Below the pieces are notes generated by a model, which saw only the letters and a program-made list of their open reading frames with translations, was not told where the DNA came from and did not search any database. This document shows positions 7,120-14,747 of a stretch of DNA of 37,796 bases, one piece after another. Numbering within the stretch: position 1 is the first letter of the stretch; each line of letters opens with the position of its first letter. The DNA comes from an uncultured Alphaproteobacteria bacterium. GTDB lineage: Bacteria; Pseudomonadota; Alphaproteobacteria; RF32; CAG-239. The stretch covers positions 1 to 37,796 of the forward strand of contig CALXTO010000012.1 of assembly GCA_944391425.1 (NCBI GenBank), written 5' to 3'. The translations under genes were made by a program, and so were the position numbers.

Positions 7120-9564
7120 ATGAAAAAACTGGGAATATTTATTATTGCACTTAACTTTCTGTTCGGCGTTCCTTTTCTTTACGCAAAGGATTCCCAGTCG
7201 GTTAACGTCATTGCCTCAGATTTGAGCTATACGGAAATCAGCGGACGCCTGAAGGAAATGGAAGGGCAGATAAAAAAAGAAACGGTTACGACTTCCGATT
7301 TGAAAGATTATGTCGACTATATCGGTAATATCCGCTCCAAGCTTGCCGAAAGTAAAAAGAATATAGAAAATGACATCAAGTTTGTCGAAAAGAGGATTGA
7401 AGCTCTGGGAGAAGCGCCGGCAGACGGCAATGAGGTAAAAATCATTGCCCAGAAACGCAAAGAGTTTAATCAGGAGCTGGCCAACGAAAAAGCCCGTCTT
7501 TCGGAAGCGGACATCTTATTGGCCAAGCTGGATGAACTTGACTTGATGATTTTCAATGTCCGCAATCAGGAGTTATGGGGTAACCTCTTGGTTCGCAGCG
7601 AGCCGTTGATTTATCCGGTGCATCTTTTACATGCGACCAAACTGTTTCTCGGATTGGTCATCGATATTGCGGAATCTCCTTTCCAGTGGTATGAAAAACT
7701 GACGCCGCAGCAGAAAGATACCGTCCATGCCAAACTGATTCCCGTTTTTCTGGTAGTCGTTTTCATCAGCTGGGTAGGGTGGATATTAAGAAAACTTATT
7801 ATCCGCCATTTGGGGTATCGTTCGGATGTCGAACATCCGCGTTTTGGCAGGAAAATTTTGGCTGCAATAGCCGTATGGATTGCTTACGGTGTGATTCCGA
7901 CGCTCATCATCGGCTCTTTTTTGGCATGGATTATCAGCGGCAAAATTCTGACTTCGGGTTTCTTTGGCCTAGCTTTAAACAGTTTTCTTTTTTACTCGCT
8001 CTATGTGATTATGGGACGGGCCATTTGCCGGGTTATCCTGACGCCTTATAATGAAAAATGGCGTTTGATTAACATCTCTACGGAAAAAGCCAGGCGCGTC
8101 ACCCGGGCTTTATATATTTCGGTGGCGTTAATCGGAGTTTTAGCTTATTTCTCCCATATCGTAAAAGTCCATAATTATCCGATTGAACTGATGACATATC
8201 TGGTTGCGGCCTCCGCCGTTATCAAGACTTTTTGTATCGTGTGGATTATTCACCGCTTTTTCTGGGACGGAGAGAGTGAAACTGATGCCGAAGCTGAAGA
8301 TTTGGAAGAGGAAAACGAAACTGAAAGTAATGACAGCTTCATTTTTCAAATTAACTTTTTCATGTTTTTATATGCTCTGGTTATTTTAGGGATGTCCGTG
8401 TTTGGGTATCCGTATCTGGCCGGTTTCATCACCAGTCGTTTTATCTTTTCAATACTGACAGTCATCATGTTTATCGGGCTGCGGAAAATTATTTATGAAG
8501 CCTTGCACCGTCTTTTGGTTCTGCGCTTTTGGGTCAAGACTTTCCGCATGCGCCGCAGGCTTATTCGCAAGCTTGACTTTTGGTTGGGAATTATTATTGA
8601 TCCGGTGCTCGTCTTGGGCGGCATTTTTGCTCTTTTGGCCTTGTGGGGAATGCCGACGGACATTCTGCGCAGTATCATCTATAAGCTGTTCACCGGTTTT
8701 ACGGTTGGCGGGATCCGGATATCTTTAATATCCGTCATCTTGGGAATTGTCGTTTTCTTTGTTGCAATAGCCGTTGTACGGACTTTGCGCAACCGGATTG
8801 AAAACAATATCCTGGCCCGTATGGAAATTGACGACGGAACCAAACATTCTTTAGCTGCCGGATTCTCTTTTTTGGGATATGTGGCGTCAGCTTTGCTGGC
8901 GGTGGCAATTATGGGCGGAAACCTCAACAACGTCGCTTTGGTTGCCGGTGCTCTGTCCGTTGGTATTGGTCTCGGCTTGCAAAATATTGTTAATAACTTT
9001 GTTTCCGGCATCATCCTTTTGTTTGAACGTCCGGTTAAGGTTGGTGACTGGGTCGTCATTAACGGAGAAGAAGGAAAAATCAAACAAATAAATATTCGCG
9101 CAACCGAAGTGGAAACCTTCAATCGCGCCAGTGTAATCATACCCAATGCAACGCTGCTTTCAACCTCTGTTACCAACTTAACGCACGGCAACAACTGGAT
9201 GCGTTTTAAAGTAACGGTTGGCGTGGCTTATGGTTCGGATACGCAAAGAGTTAAAGAGATTTTGCTGGAAGTTGCGGCAAATAATAAGAAGGTGTTGAAA
9301 AAACCTGAACCGTATGTTTTGTTTCAGGATTTTGGCCCCAGCAGTCTGAACTTTGAGTTGCGCGGCTATTCCAGCGATATTTGGAGCGGCTGGACCATTC
9401 CCAGCGATTTGCGTTTTGAAATTAACCGGCGTTTTATAGAAGAAGGAATTGAGATTCCGTTTAACCAACTGGTTGTTCATACCGGAAGCCAAGTTTCTGA
9501 AACGACGGAAAACCAGTTTTATGCAGCCAAAAGGAAAAAAAAGAAGACCAATGTTGATAAGTGA
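7120..9564 (+). CDS. Large MscS-family mechanosensitive channel
   Basis: Small-conductance mechanosensitive channels release solutes on hypo-osmotic shock. The chosen ATG at 7120 follows AGGGGAAA and gives a signal peptide (MKKLGIFIIALNFLFG ... YAKDS); an upstream in-frame ATG at 7084 would add 12 residues overlapping the previous gene. The 814 residues comprise a periplasmic helical domain (about 25-180) with coiled-coil character, many membrane helices (about 205-575) with an acidic loop near 395-415, then the MscS core near 600-660 (VGIGLGLQNIVNNFVSGIIL, then FERPVKVGDWVVINGEEG) and the C-terminal cytoplasmic domain. The architecture matches the large MscK/YbiO-type members. It overlaps murD by 14 bases. 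Confidence 0.88.
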   Translation: MKKLGIFIIALNFLFGVPFLYAKDSQSVNVIASDLSYTEISGRLKEMEGQIKKETVTTSDLKDYVDYIGNIRSKLAESKKNIENDIKFVEKRIEALGEAPADGNEVKIIAQKRKEFNQELANEKARLSEADILLAKLDELDLMIFNVRNQELWGNLLVRSEPLIYPVHLLHATKLFLGLVIDIAESPFQWYEKLTPQQKDTVHAKLIPVFLVVVFISWVGWILRKLIIRHLGYRSDVEHPRFGRKILAAIAVWIAYGVIPTLIIGSFLAWIISGKILTSGFFGLALNSFLFYSLYVIMGRAICRVILTPYNEKWRLINISTEKARRVTRALYISVALIGVLAYFSHIVKVHNYPIELMTYLVAASAVIKTFCIVWIIHRFFWDGESETDAEAEDLEEENETESNDSFIFQINFFMFLYALVILGMSVFGYPYLAGFITSRFIFSILTVIMFIGLRKIIYEALHRLLVLRFWVKTFRMRRRLIRKLDFWLGIIIDPVLVLGGIFALLALWGMPTDILRSIIYKLFTGFTVGGIRISLISVILGIVVFFVAIAVVRTLRNRIENNILARMEIDDGTKHSLAAGFSFLGYVASALLAVAIMGGNLNNVALVAGALSVGIGLGLQNIVNNFVSGIILLFERPVKVGDWVVINGEEGKIKQINIRATEVETFNRASVIIPNATLLSTSVTNLTHGNNWMRFKVTVGVAYGSDTQRVKEILLEVAANNKKVLKKPEPYVLFQDFGPSSLNFELRGYSSDIWSGWTIPSDLRFEINRRFIEEGIEIPFNQLVVHTGSQVSETTENQFYAAKRKKKKTNVDK

Positions 9565-10864
9565 TTTGCAAAATAAAAAAATCGTTGTCTGGGGAACGGG
9601 CAGCGAAGGGCAGGCCGCGTTGGCATATCTGAAAAAACATGCAGTTTCCCCTTTTGTTGAAACTTATAATGACAGCGAAGGAGAGCAGGGGCTGCATAAG
9701 GTATGGAACAGTCAGGTAATTATCCGTTCTCCCGGAGTGAGCATTTATAAAGAAGAAATCCGACGGGCACAGGCGGAAGGGATAAAAATTACCTCGTCTT
9801 CGGACTTGTTTTTAAATGAAATGCGGACGCGCCACCCGCAGACAAAAGTCATCGGCATCAGCGGTTCCAAAGGCAAGAGCACCAGTGTCAGTATGTTGTA
9901 TCATATGCTGAATGCTTTGGGATGCCGTGCCGCGCTTGGCGGAAATATCGGCAAGCCTTTGATAGAGTTAATCGACCAAAACTACGATTATGTCGTTGGC
10001 GAGTTCTCCAGTTATCAAGCCAGTGATTTGACGGCATCGCCGCAGATTGTTATGTTTACCAATCTGTTTTCGGTACATACGGACTGGCATGGCGGACATG
10101 AGAACTACTGTCGCGATAAAGTTCATCTTGCTGCGAATCAGCAGCCCGGAGATGTCTGTATTGTCAACCGCAATAACGCACAGCTTTTGGAATATTGCAA
10201 AAATTTGCCGAATATTGTTTATTATGGCGGAGAAGACGAATTTTATGCTTCCGGTAAGGAGCTTTTTTATCAAAAAGAAAAGCTTCTGAACATTGACGAG
10301 TTGAAACTCAGCGGTAATCATAACATGGAAAATCTGGCCGGCGTAATGACGATTTTGCAAATACTCGGGTTGGATTTCCGAAAGGCCGCCGCCAGCCTGA
10401 AAACATTTGAACCTTTGCCGCATCGCTTGCAAAAAATAGATATGATAAATAACGTGTTATTTATTAATGACAGTATTTCTACGGCGCCTGAGGCGGCGAT
10501 CAGCGCCATGCGGAGTTTTGACGATAATATTGTTATTATTTCCGGCGGTATTGAAAACAAGCAGGACTACACGGATTATGCGCGTTTCGTTCAGGATAAT
10601 TCCAAAGTGAAAGCGGCGGTCACTTTATTTCAATGTGGTCCGCAAATTGCCGATTCGCTAAAAAAATATGTCAGCCGAAAAGATTTTCAGTTGATAGAAG
10701 CTCAGTCGCTGGAAGAAGGCGTGGCTGCGGCTTATGGCGTCTTGGCAAGTCTGGGCGGCGGTTTGGTGCTGTTTTCGCCGACGGCGCCGAGTTTCGGATA
10801 TTATAAAAATTTTATGGAACGTGGGGAACATTTCATTAAAATTGTAAAAACACTTGCCAAATAA
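9551..10864 (+). CDS. murD: UDP-N-acetylmuramoyl-alanine:glutamate ligase (MurD family)
   Basis: MurD adds glutamate to UDP-MurNAc-L-Ala in peptidoglycan precursor synthesis. The ATG at 9551 gives MLISDLQNKKIVVWGTGSEG, a good family start; longer in-frame starts lie deep inside the upstream gene. In 437 residues are the ATP loop GISGSKGKST (102-111; GTNGKST in most relatives), GEFSSYQ (Glu151), a Lys190 in the position of the carbamylated lysine, HRLQ (291-294), and a C-terminal SPTAPSFGYYKNFMERG. The usual NDSKATN segment reads NDSISTAP (306-313), so the lysine is replaced by Ile. This could signal a divergent MurD or a MurD2-like ligase using L-Glu; the sequence alone does not decide. Confidence 0.88.
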   Translation: MLISDLQNKKIVVWGTGSEGQAALAYLKKHAVSPFVETYNDSEGEQGLHKVWNSQVIIRSPGVSIYKEEIRRAQAEGIKITSSSDLFLNEMRTRHPQTKVIGISGSKGKSTSVSMLYHMLNALGCRAALGGNIGKPLIELIDQNYDYVVGEFSSYQASDLTASPQIVMFTNLFSVHTDWHGGHENYCRDKVHLAANQQPGDVCIVNRNNAQLLEYCKNLPNIVYYGGEDEFYASGKELFYQKEKLLNIDELKLSGNHNMENLAGVMTILQILGLDFRKAAASLKTFEPLPHRLQKIDMINNVLFINDSISTAPEAAISAMRSFDDNIVIISGGIENKQDYTDYARFVQDNSKVKAAVTLFQCGPQIADSLKKYVSRKDFQLIEAQSLEEGVAAAYGVLASLGGGLVLFSPTAPSFGYYKNFMERGEHFIKIVKTLAK

Positions 10865-10891
10865 ATTTTGCTGTTGTAAAAGAGAGGACAT

Positions 10892-10961
<70 letters not shown>

Positions 10962-10967
<6 letters not shown>

Positions 10968-11006
10968 TACAAAAAAAGCTCCGGTGGAGCTTTTTTTGTA
11001 TGGTGC
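10962..11006 (+). terminator. Terminator after tRNA-Thr inside a perfect 21-bp inverted repeat
   Basis: The core stem AAAAAAAGCTCC / GGAGCTTTTTTT acts as an intrinsic terminator with its T run. The symmetry extends further: 10962-10982 and 10986-11006 are perfect complements of 21 bases around a GGT loop. The left arm includes the last bases of the tRNA (GCACCA). The arrangement should terminate in both directions. Confidence 0.85.
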
Positions 11007-11064
11007 AATAGACATTGCCGGGAGCCAGGGCAGCGACAGCAACCGCAGCGAGCCATGAAACGGA

Positions 11065-12072
11065 ATGTATATGAAAAAATCCCTTTCTGAACAGTTGTTG
11101 AAGTGGTATGCCAAATCCGGACGCGACTTGCCGTGGCGGATTAAGGGCGGCGCTCATCCGAATCCATATGCCGTATTAGTTTCCGAATTAATGCTTCAAC
11201 AAACCGGAGTTAAAACGGTTATTCCCTACTTTGAACGCTTTATGACGCGTTTCCCGACAATTCGCGATTTAGCTTCAGCTTCGTTGGAAGAGGTTTATCT
11301 GTATTGGCAGGGGTTGGGATATTATTCTCGTGCCCGTTCTTTGCATACAACGGCACAAATGATTGTCGGAGAGTATAACGGAATTTTTCCGCAAAATAAA
11401 AAAGATGTTTTGAAATTAAAAGGCATCGGCCCTTATACGGTGGCCAGTTTTTTGGCGTTAGCGTTTAATCAGCCGGAAACGGCCGTCGACGGCAATGTGA
11501 TTCGTGTAATCTGCCGGTTATATCGGCTGACCGAACCGGTGTCGGAGATTATGGACGTTATCCGCCAAAAAGCAGAAGAACTGACGGATCGGAAATATCC
11601 CGCGGATTATGCGTCGGCAATTATGGATTTGGGGGCAATGGTTTGTACGCCCAAAAATCCGCAGTGCCTGCTGTGTCCGTGGCAGGAATTCTGTATGTCC
11701 AAAGGCGCCGCTGATTTGGAAAAAATCCCTAATCGTGCCAAACTGGCCAAGAAAAAGAGGTGTGGCCGTGTTTATGTAATTTGCAATTCAAAGGGAGAGG
11801 TGTTTATCCGTCGCCGCACGGAAAAAGGACTGCTTTCCGGCCTTTATGAATTTCCGTGGTGTGAAGAGGGAGAACTATTTTCCGAGTATAAAATTTTTGC
11901 AACCGAAAAAAAAGTGTCCCATATTTTTACGCATATCAATCTCTGTTTGGATATCTATACATTTCAAGCCGAAGAAATATCACTGGACGGAGTATTTGTT
12001 GCCCCGGAAGCCTTAAAAGATTATCCGCTCTCAACTCTGATGAAAAAAGTTTATCGTGCTTTTTGTGCCTGA
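11065..12072 (+). CDS. mutY: A/G-specific adenine DNA glycosylase MutY
   Basis: MutY removes adenine mispaired with 8-oxoguanine, in the GO repair system with MutM. The 335 residues contain the helix-hairpin-helix (LKLKGIGPYTVASFLALAF), catalytic Glu41 (SELMLQQTGV), Asp142 (AVDGNVIRV), and the iron-sulfur cluster cysteines 194, 201, 204 and 210 with C-x6-C-x2-C-x5-C spacing. The C-terminal region from about 230 (RVYVICNSKGEVFIRRR onward) is the Nudix-like domain that recognises 8-oxoG. Start codons at 11065 and 11071 are both possible, and neither has a strong ribosome site. Its last 22 bases overlap the convergent epimerase gene. Confidence 0.95.
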   Translation: MYMKKSLSEQLLKWYAKSGRDLPWRIKGGAHPNPYAVLVSELMLQQTGVKTVIPYFERFMTRFPTIRDLASASLEEVYLYWQGLGYYSRARSLHTTAQMIVGEYNGIFPQNKKDVLKLKGIGPYTVASFLALAFNQPETAVDGNVIRVICRLYRLTEPVSEIMDVIRQKAEELTDRKYPADYASAIMDLGAMVCTPKNPQCLLCPWQEFCMSKGAADLEKIPNRAKLAKKKRCGRVYVICNSKGEVFIRRRTEKGLLSGLYEFPWCEEGELFSEYKIFATEKKVSHIFTHINLCLDIYTFQAEEISLDGVFVAPEALKDYPLSTLMKKVYRAFCA

Positions 12073-13004
12073 TATTCTCTGAAAGCAGCCACAATCATGT
12101 CTTCATCGCTGTCCTGCGGCTGCCAGCCAAGTTCCTGTCGGGTTTTAGAAATATCAATTACATAGTTTTCATCGGCAATCATATATTGCTCTTTATACAT
12201 AAGTTCCAAACCGGCCGTACCTAAAAGGGCCAAAACGGACTTGACGCCTGTCCCCCAGGTCGGAACAACCATGGAATGTGATTTTGCCTGACGGATAAGA
12301 TTTTTCAAAAGCTGGCGCACAGTCGGCGGGTTTTCCGATCCCAAATTGTAATTAGCATTTGGGACGCCTTTTTCCGCAGCCAGAATAGCCGCTGCGGCAC
12401 AGTCGGCAACAGATACCATTTGGTAACAATTTTTGCCGGAACCGATGGTTGGAACCGGCAGATTCCATTCAATTAATTTGAATAATTTTTCTAAAATGCC
12501 CAGGCGTCCTTTGCCGATAATCATTCTCGGGCGGAAAATCGTAATCTGAAATCCGTTTTGACGGAATTCATTGCAGATTTCTTCAGCTTCTTTTTTGCTT
12601 TTGCCATAAAATCCGAACGGCTGACAGGGATGATCGGTTGTTACGGGCAGAAATTGCGGCTTACCGTAAACCATGTCTGTGCTGAAAAAAATCATCTTAT
12701 CAGCGCCGTCTTGTCGCATTTTTTTCAGAATATTACGGGTGCCGGATGTGTTGGTTCGGGTAAAGAAATCCTCCCGGTTACGGCGGGGGACTTTATGATG
12801 ATACTGGTTTGCGGCCAAGTGGATGACAATATCGTCCGGCAGAAACGTAAAAGCAAGCGGTTGTGTAATATCCTGTTGAAAGTAGGTACATTCAAAATTC
12901 GGTCGTTCAATATCCAAAACGACGGTTTCCGTCTTTTTTTCTTTCAGTTGCCGGATCAGTTCCTGTCCAACAAAACCGGCTCCGCCGATAACAACATATC
13001 GCAT
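12051..13004 (-). CDS. NAD-dependent sugar epimerase/dehydratase (extended SDR)
   Basis: The start at 13004 gives MRYVVIGGAGFVGQELIR, with the dinucleotide loop GGAGFVG near the N-terminus; this ATG shares one base with the stop of the upstream transporter gene. In 317 residues are HLAANQYH, the catalytic Ser/Thr segment FFSTDMVYG, and the YxxxK pair in FYGKSK, followed by FRPRMIIGKGR, as in UDP-sugar epimerases and dehydratases. The substrate cannot be read from sequence. Being the last gene of an operon with a UbiA-type polyprenyl-phosphate enzyme, it may act on a nucleotide or lipid-linked sugar, perhaps like DprE2. It overlaps mutY tail to tail by 22 bases. Confidence 0.85.
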   Translation of the reverse strand: MRYVVIGGAGFVGQELIRQLKEKKTETVVLDIERPNFECTYFQQDITQPLAFTFLPDDIVIHLAANQYHHKVPRRNREDFFTRTNTSGTRNILKKMRQDGADKMIFFSTDMVYGKPQFLPVTTDHPCQPFGFYGKSKKEAEEICNEFRQNGFQITIFRPRMIIGKGRLGILEKLFKLIEWNLPVPTIGSGKNCYQMVSVADCAAAAILAAEKGVPNANYNLGSENPPTVRQLLKNLIRQAKSHSMVVPTWGTGVKSVLALLGTAGLELMYKEQYMIADENYVIDISKTRQELGWQPQDSDEDMIVAAFREYQAQKAR

Positions 13005-13384
13005 TATACCAATTCTCCGCTTCTGGCCAAAATAAACACGCCCAAACAAATAATCAAAATCCCCGCAATCTTTTGCAAGGTAAGCGGTTCTTGAAAAAAG
13101 AAATATGCCAGAACCGCCGTTATGATATATCCGACACTCAAAAAGGGATAGGCAACGGAGACATTGACCTTTGACAAAACAACCATCCACAAGATAATGC
13201 TGATACCGTAGCTGAACATACCGGCCAACAGATAAATATTGGTAAACACCGAGATAATCATATTAAAGATTTGTTCGGCGTTAAGATTGATTTTTCCGAT
13301 TTTCAGCATTCCCTGACGGATAAAAAGCTGGGCAAAAGCGTTCAGTGCGACGCTTGAAAGGATTAAGAAGATATTATGCAACAT
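13004..13384 (-). CDS. Small four-helix transporter of the SMR/EamA type
   Basis: The 126-residue protein is almost entirely hydrophobic, with four predicted membrane helices (about 3-20, 38-62, 70-92, 100-120). Its length and helix pattern match EmrE-like proteins, and also ArnE/ArnF-type subunits that flip lipid-linked aminosugars. The segment SVAYPFLSVGYIITAVLAYF with FFQEPLTLQKIAGILIICLG is typical of the EamA/SMR superfamily. Being wedged between a UbiA-type enzyme and a sugar epimerase, with 8-base and 1-base junctions, favours a polyprenyl-phosphate sugar flippase over drug export. This is inference from context. Confidence 0.75.
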   Translation of the reverse strand: MLHNIFLILSSVALNAFAQLFIRQGMLKIGKINLNAEQIFNMIISVFTNIYLLAGMFSYGISIILWMVVLSKVNVSVAYPFLSVGYIITAVLAYFFFQEPLTLQKIAGILIICLGVFILARSGELV

Positions 13385-13392
13385 TTTTGATC

Positions 13393-14262
13393 CTATATAA
13401 GTTTAAGAAAAATAGCCAAAACATAACCGACATACAAAAAACAGGCCAGAATCAACCCCTTATCCTTAAAAAGATTTTCGGTCGGATCTTCGGCATCGGA
13501 ACTGCTGTTCAGAATGTAGATATAGCGAAACATGCCATAGATAACAAAAATTACGCTGTAAATCAGTCGATTAGTATCAAAACGGCTGATTGTCTGCGGC
13601 TCAAGCGTATACAGAGCATAGCACATAATCGTCAGTGCTACCGTGATCATAATATATTGGTCAACCATCGCATCGGAATACCGATTCAGAACCTGCCTGG
13701 TTTCGCTACCTGTTTTCAAAAGTTCCGATTTGCGTTTGGTAAAACCCAAGAACAAAGACAGGAATAAGGTCGTCATAAAAATAAAGCTTGAAACCGGAAC
13801 GTTAATGGCATAGGCACCGGCATAAACTCTCAGGATAAAACCGACGGCAATAACCATGACGTCAATCAAAACAACGTGCTTCAGTTTAAAAGAGTAAAAA
13901 ACGTTGAGCAAAACATAGAGGCCGATTGTAATTGCGGTTTTAACGTTTCCTAAAACTTCCAGGCAAAAAACAGCACCGAACAGAACTAAAAAAGCCAGTG
14001 CCCAGGCCGTCGGCAGATTGATTCTGCCGCTGGCAATCGGGCGGTTTTTTTTATGTGGGTGCAGGGCATCGCGTTTACGATCAAGAATATCATTAAGAAT
14101 ATAAACAAACGAAGCCGTAAGGCAAAACGCGGCAAAAGCCAACGCCGCGTTAAAATCTGAAGCAAATTCGGTAAATTTCAGCGAAAACAGTAACGGGGCG
14201 AGAACAAAAGCGTTTTTTACCCATTGTTTAACTCGAATCAGTTTCAGAATATCTTTTACCAT
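13393..14262 (-). CDS. UbiA-family prenyltransferase, decaprenyl-phosphate phosphoribosyltransferase-like
   Basis: The 289-residue membrane protein has about eight or nine helices. It carries the UbiA aspartate motif NDILDRKRD (57-65), followed by PHKKNRPIASG, which is the pattern of the decaprenyl-phosphate 5-phosphoribose (DPPR) synthases rather than of quinone or haem enzymes. A second polar region, FTKRKSELLK, follows at about 174. DPPR synthases transfer 5-phosphoribose from PRPP to polyprenyl phosphate at the inner membrane, giving the precursor of decaprenyl-phospho-arabinose. It overlaps pgpA by 7 bases. The acceptor and product in this organism are not shown by the sequence. Confidence 0.85.
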   Translation of the reverse strand: MVKDILKLIRVKQWVKNAFVLAPLLFSLKFTEFASDFNAALAFAAFCLTASFVYILNDILDRKRDALHPHKKNRPIASGRINLPTAWALAFLVLFGAVFCLEVLGNVKTAITIGLYVLLNVFYSFKLKHVVLIDVMVIAVGFILRVYAGAYAINVPVSSFIFMTTLFLSLFLGFTKRKSELLKTGSETRQVLNRYSDAMVDQYIMITVALTIMCYALYTLEPQTISRFDTNRLIYSVIFVIYGMFRYIYILNSSSDAEDPTENLFKDKGLILACFLYVGYVLAIFLKLI

Positions 14263-14744
14263 GATAAAAATCCTGTATAGGTTGTCAGAAGATAAAGTAC
14301 GATTGCGGCATAAGCGCCGGCAAATATGTCGTCCAGCATCACGCCCCAGGCATTCAGGACTTTAGTGTCCGCCCATTTAGCCGGCTGGGGTTTCCAAATA
14401 TCAAACAGACGAAACAAAAGGAACCCGAAAAGATAGACAGACCAGGCATGAAGGTTTTCAACCAACATGTTTGCGACAAAAGCAAAGCTTAAGAGCTGCC
14501 CGGCAACTTCATCAATAATAATGATGGAAGGGTCATGTTTGGTGTATTTCAAAACCTCTTTAGATGCAATGATACCGATGATAAAGCTGAATAAAGCCAG
14601 TGCAAGAATTCCCCAAACGCCGTAAAAATAAGCAGCTGCAAATGCAAAAGGAAGGGTCGCAAAAGATCCTGCCGTTCCCGAAGCAAAAGGAAAATATCCA
14701 ACTCCGAATCCGCTGACAGCGGTGTAACAAAGAAATTTATACAT
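14256..14744 (-). CDS. pgpA: Phosphatidylglycerophosphatase A family protein
   Basis: PgpA removes phosphate from phosphatidylglycerol phosphate. The 162 residues show the family marks in order: GYFPFASGTAGSFATLP near the N-terminus, DPSIIIIDEVAGQ (about 71-83), LFRLFDIWKPQPAKWAD and GVMLDDIFAGAYAA, with four or five membrane helices. The acidic residues of IDEVAGQ and MLDD are expected in the metal site. It starts 3 bases after the GtrII-like gene and overlaps the UbiA gene by 7 bases. The placement raises the possibility that it dephosphorylates a lipid-linked phosphoribose instead of, or besides, PGP. Confidence 0.92.
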   Translation of the reverse strand: MYKFLCYTAVSGFGVGYFPFASGTAGSFATLPFAFAAAYFYGVWGILALALFSFIIGIIASKEVLKYTKHDPSIIIIDEVAGQLLSFAFVANMLVENLHAWSVYLFGFLLFRLFDIWKPQPAKWADTKVLNAWGVMLDDIFAGAYAAIVLYLLTTYTGFLSW

Positions 14745-14747
14745 AGT

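Noticed and set aside
13004..13190. Extended N-terminus of the epimerase
   Set aside because: The extra 62 residues lie wholly inside the transporter gene and precede the Rossmann start MRYVVIGGAGFVG.
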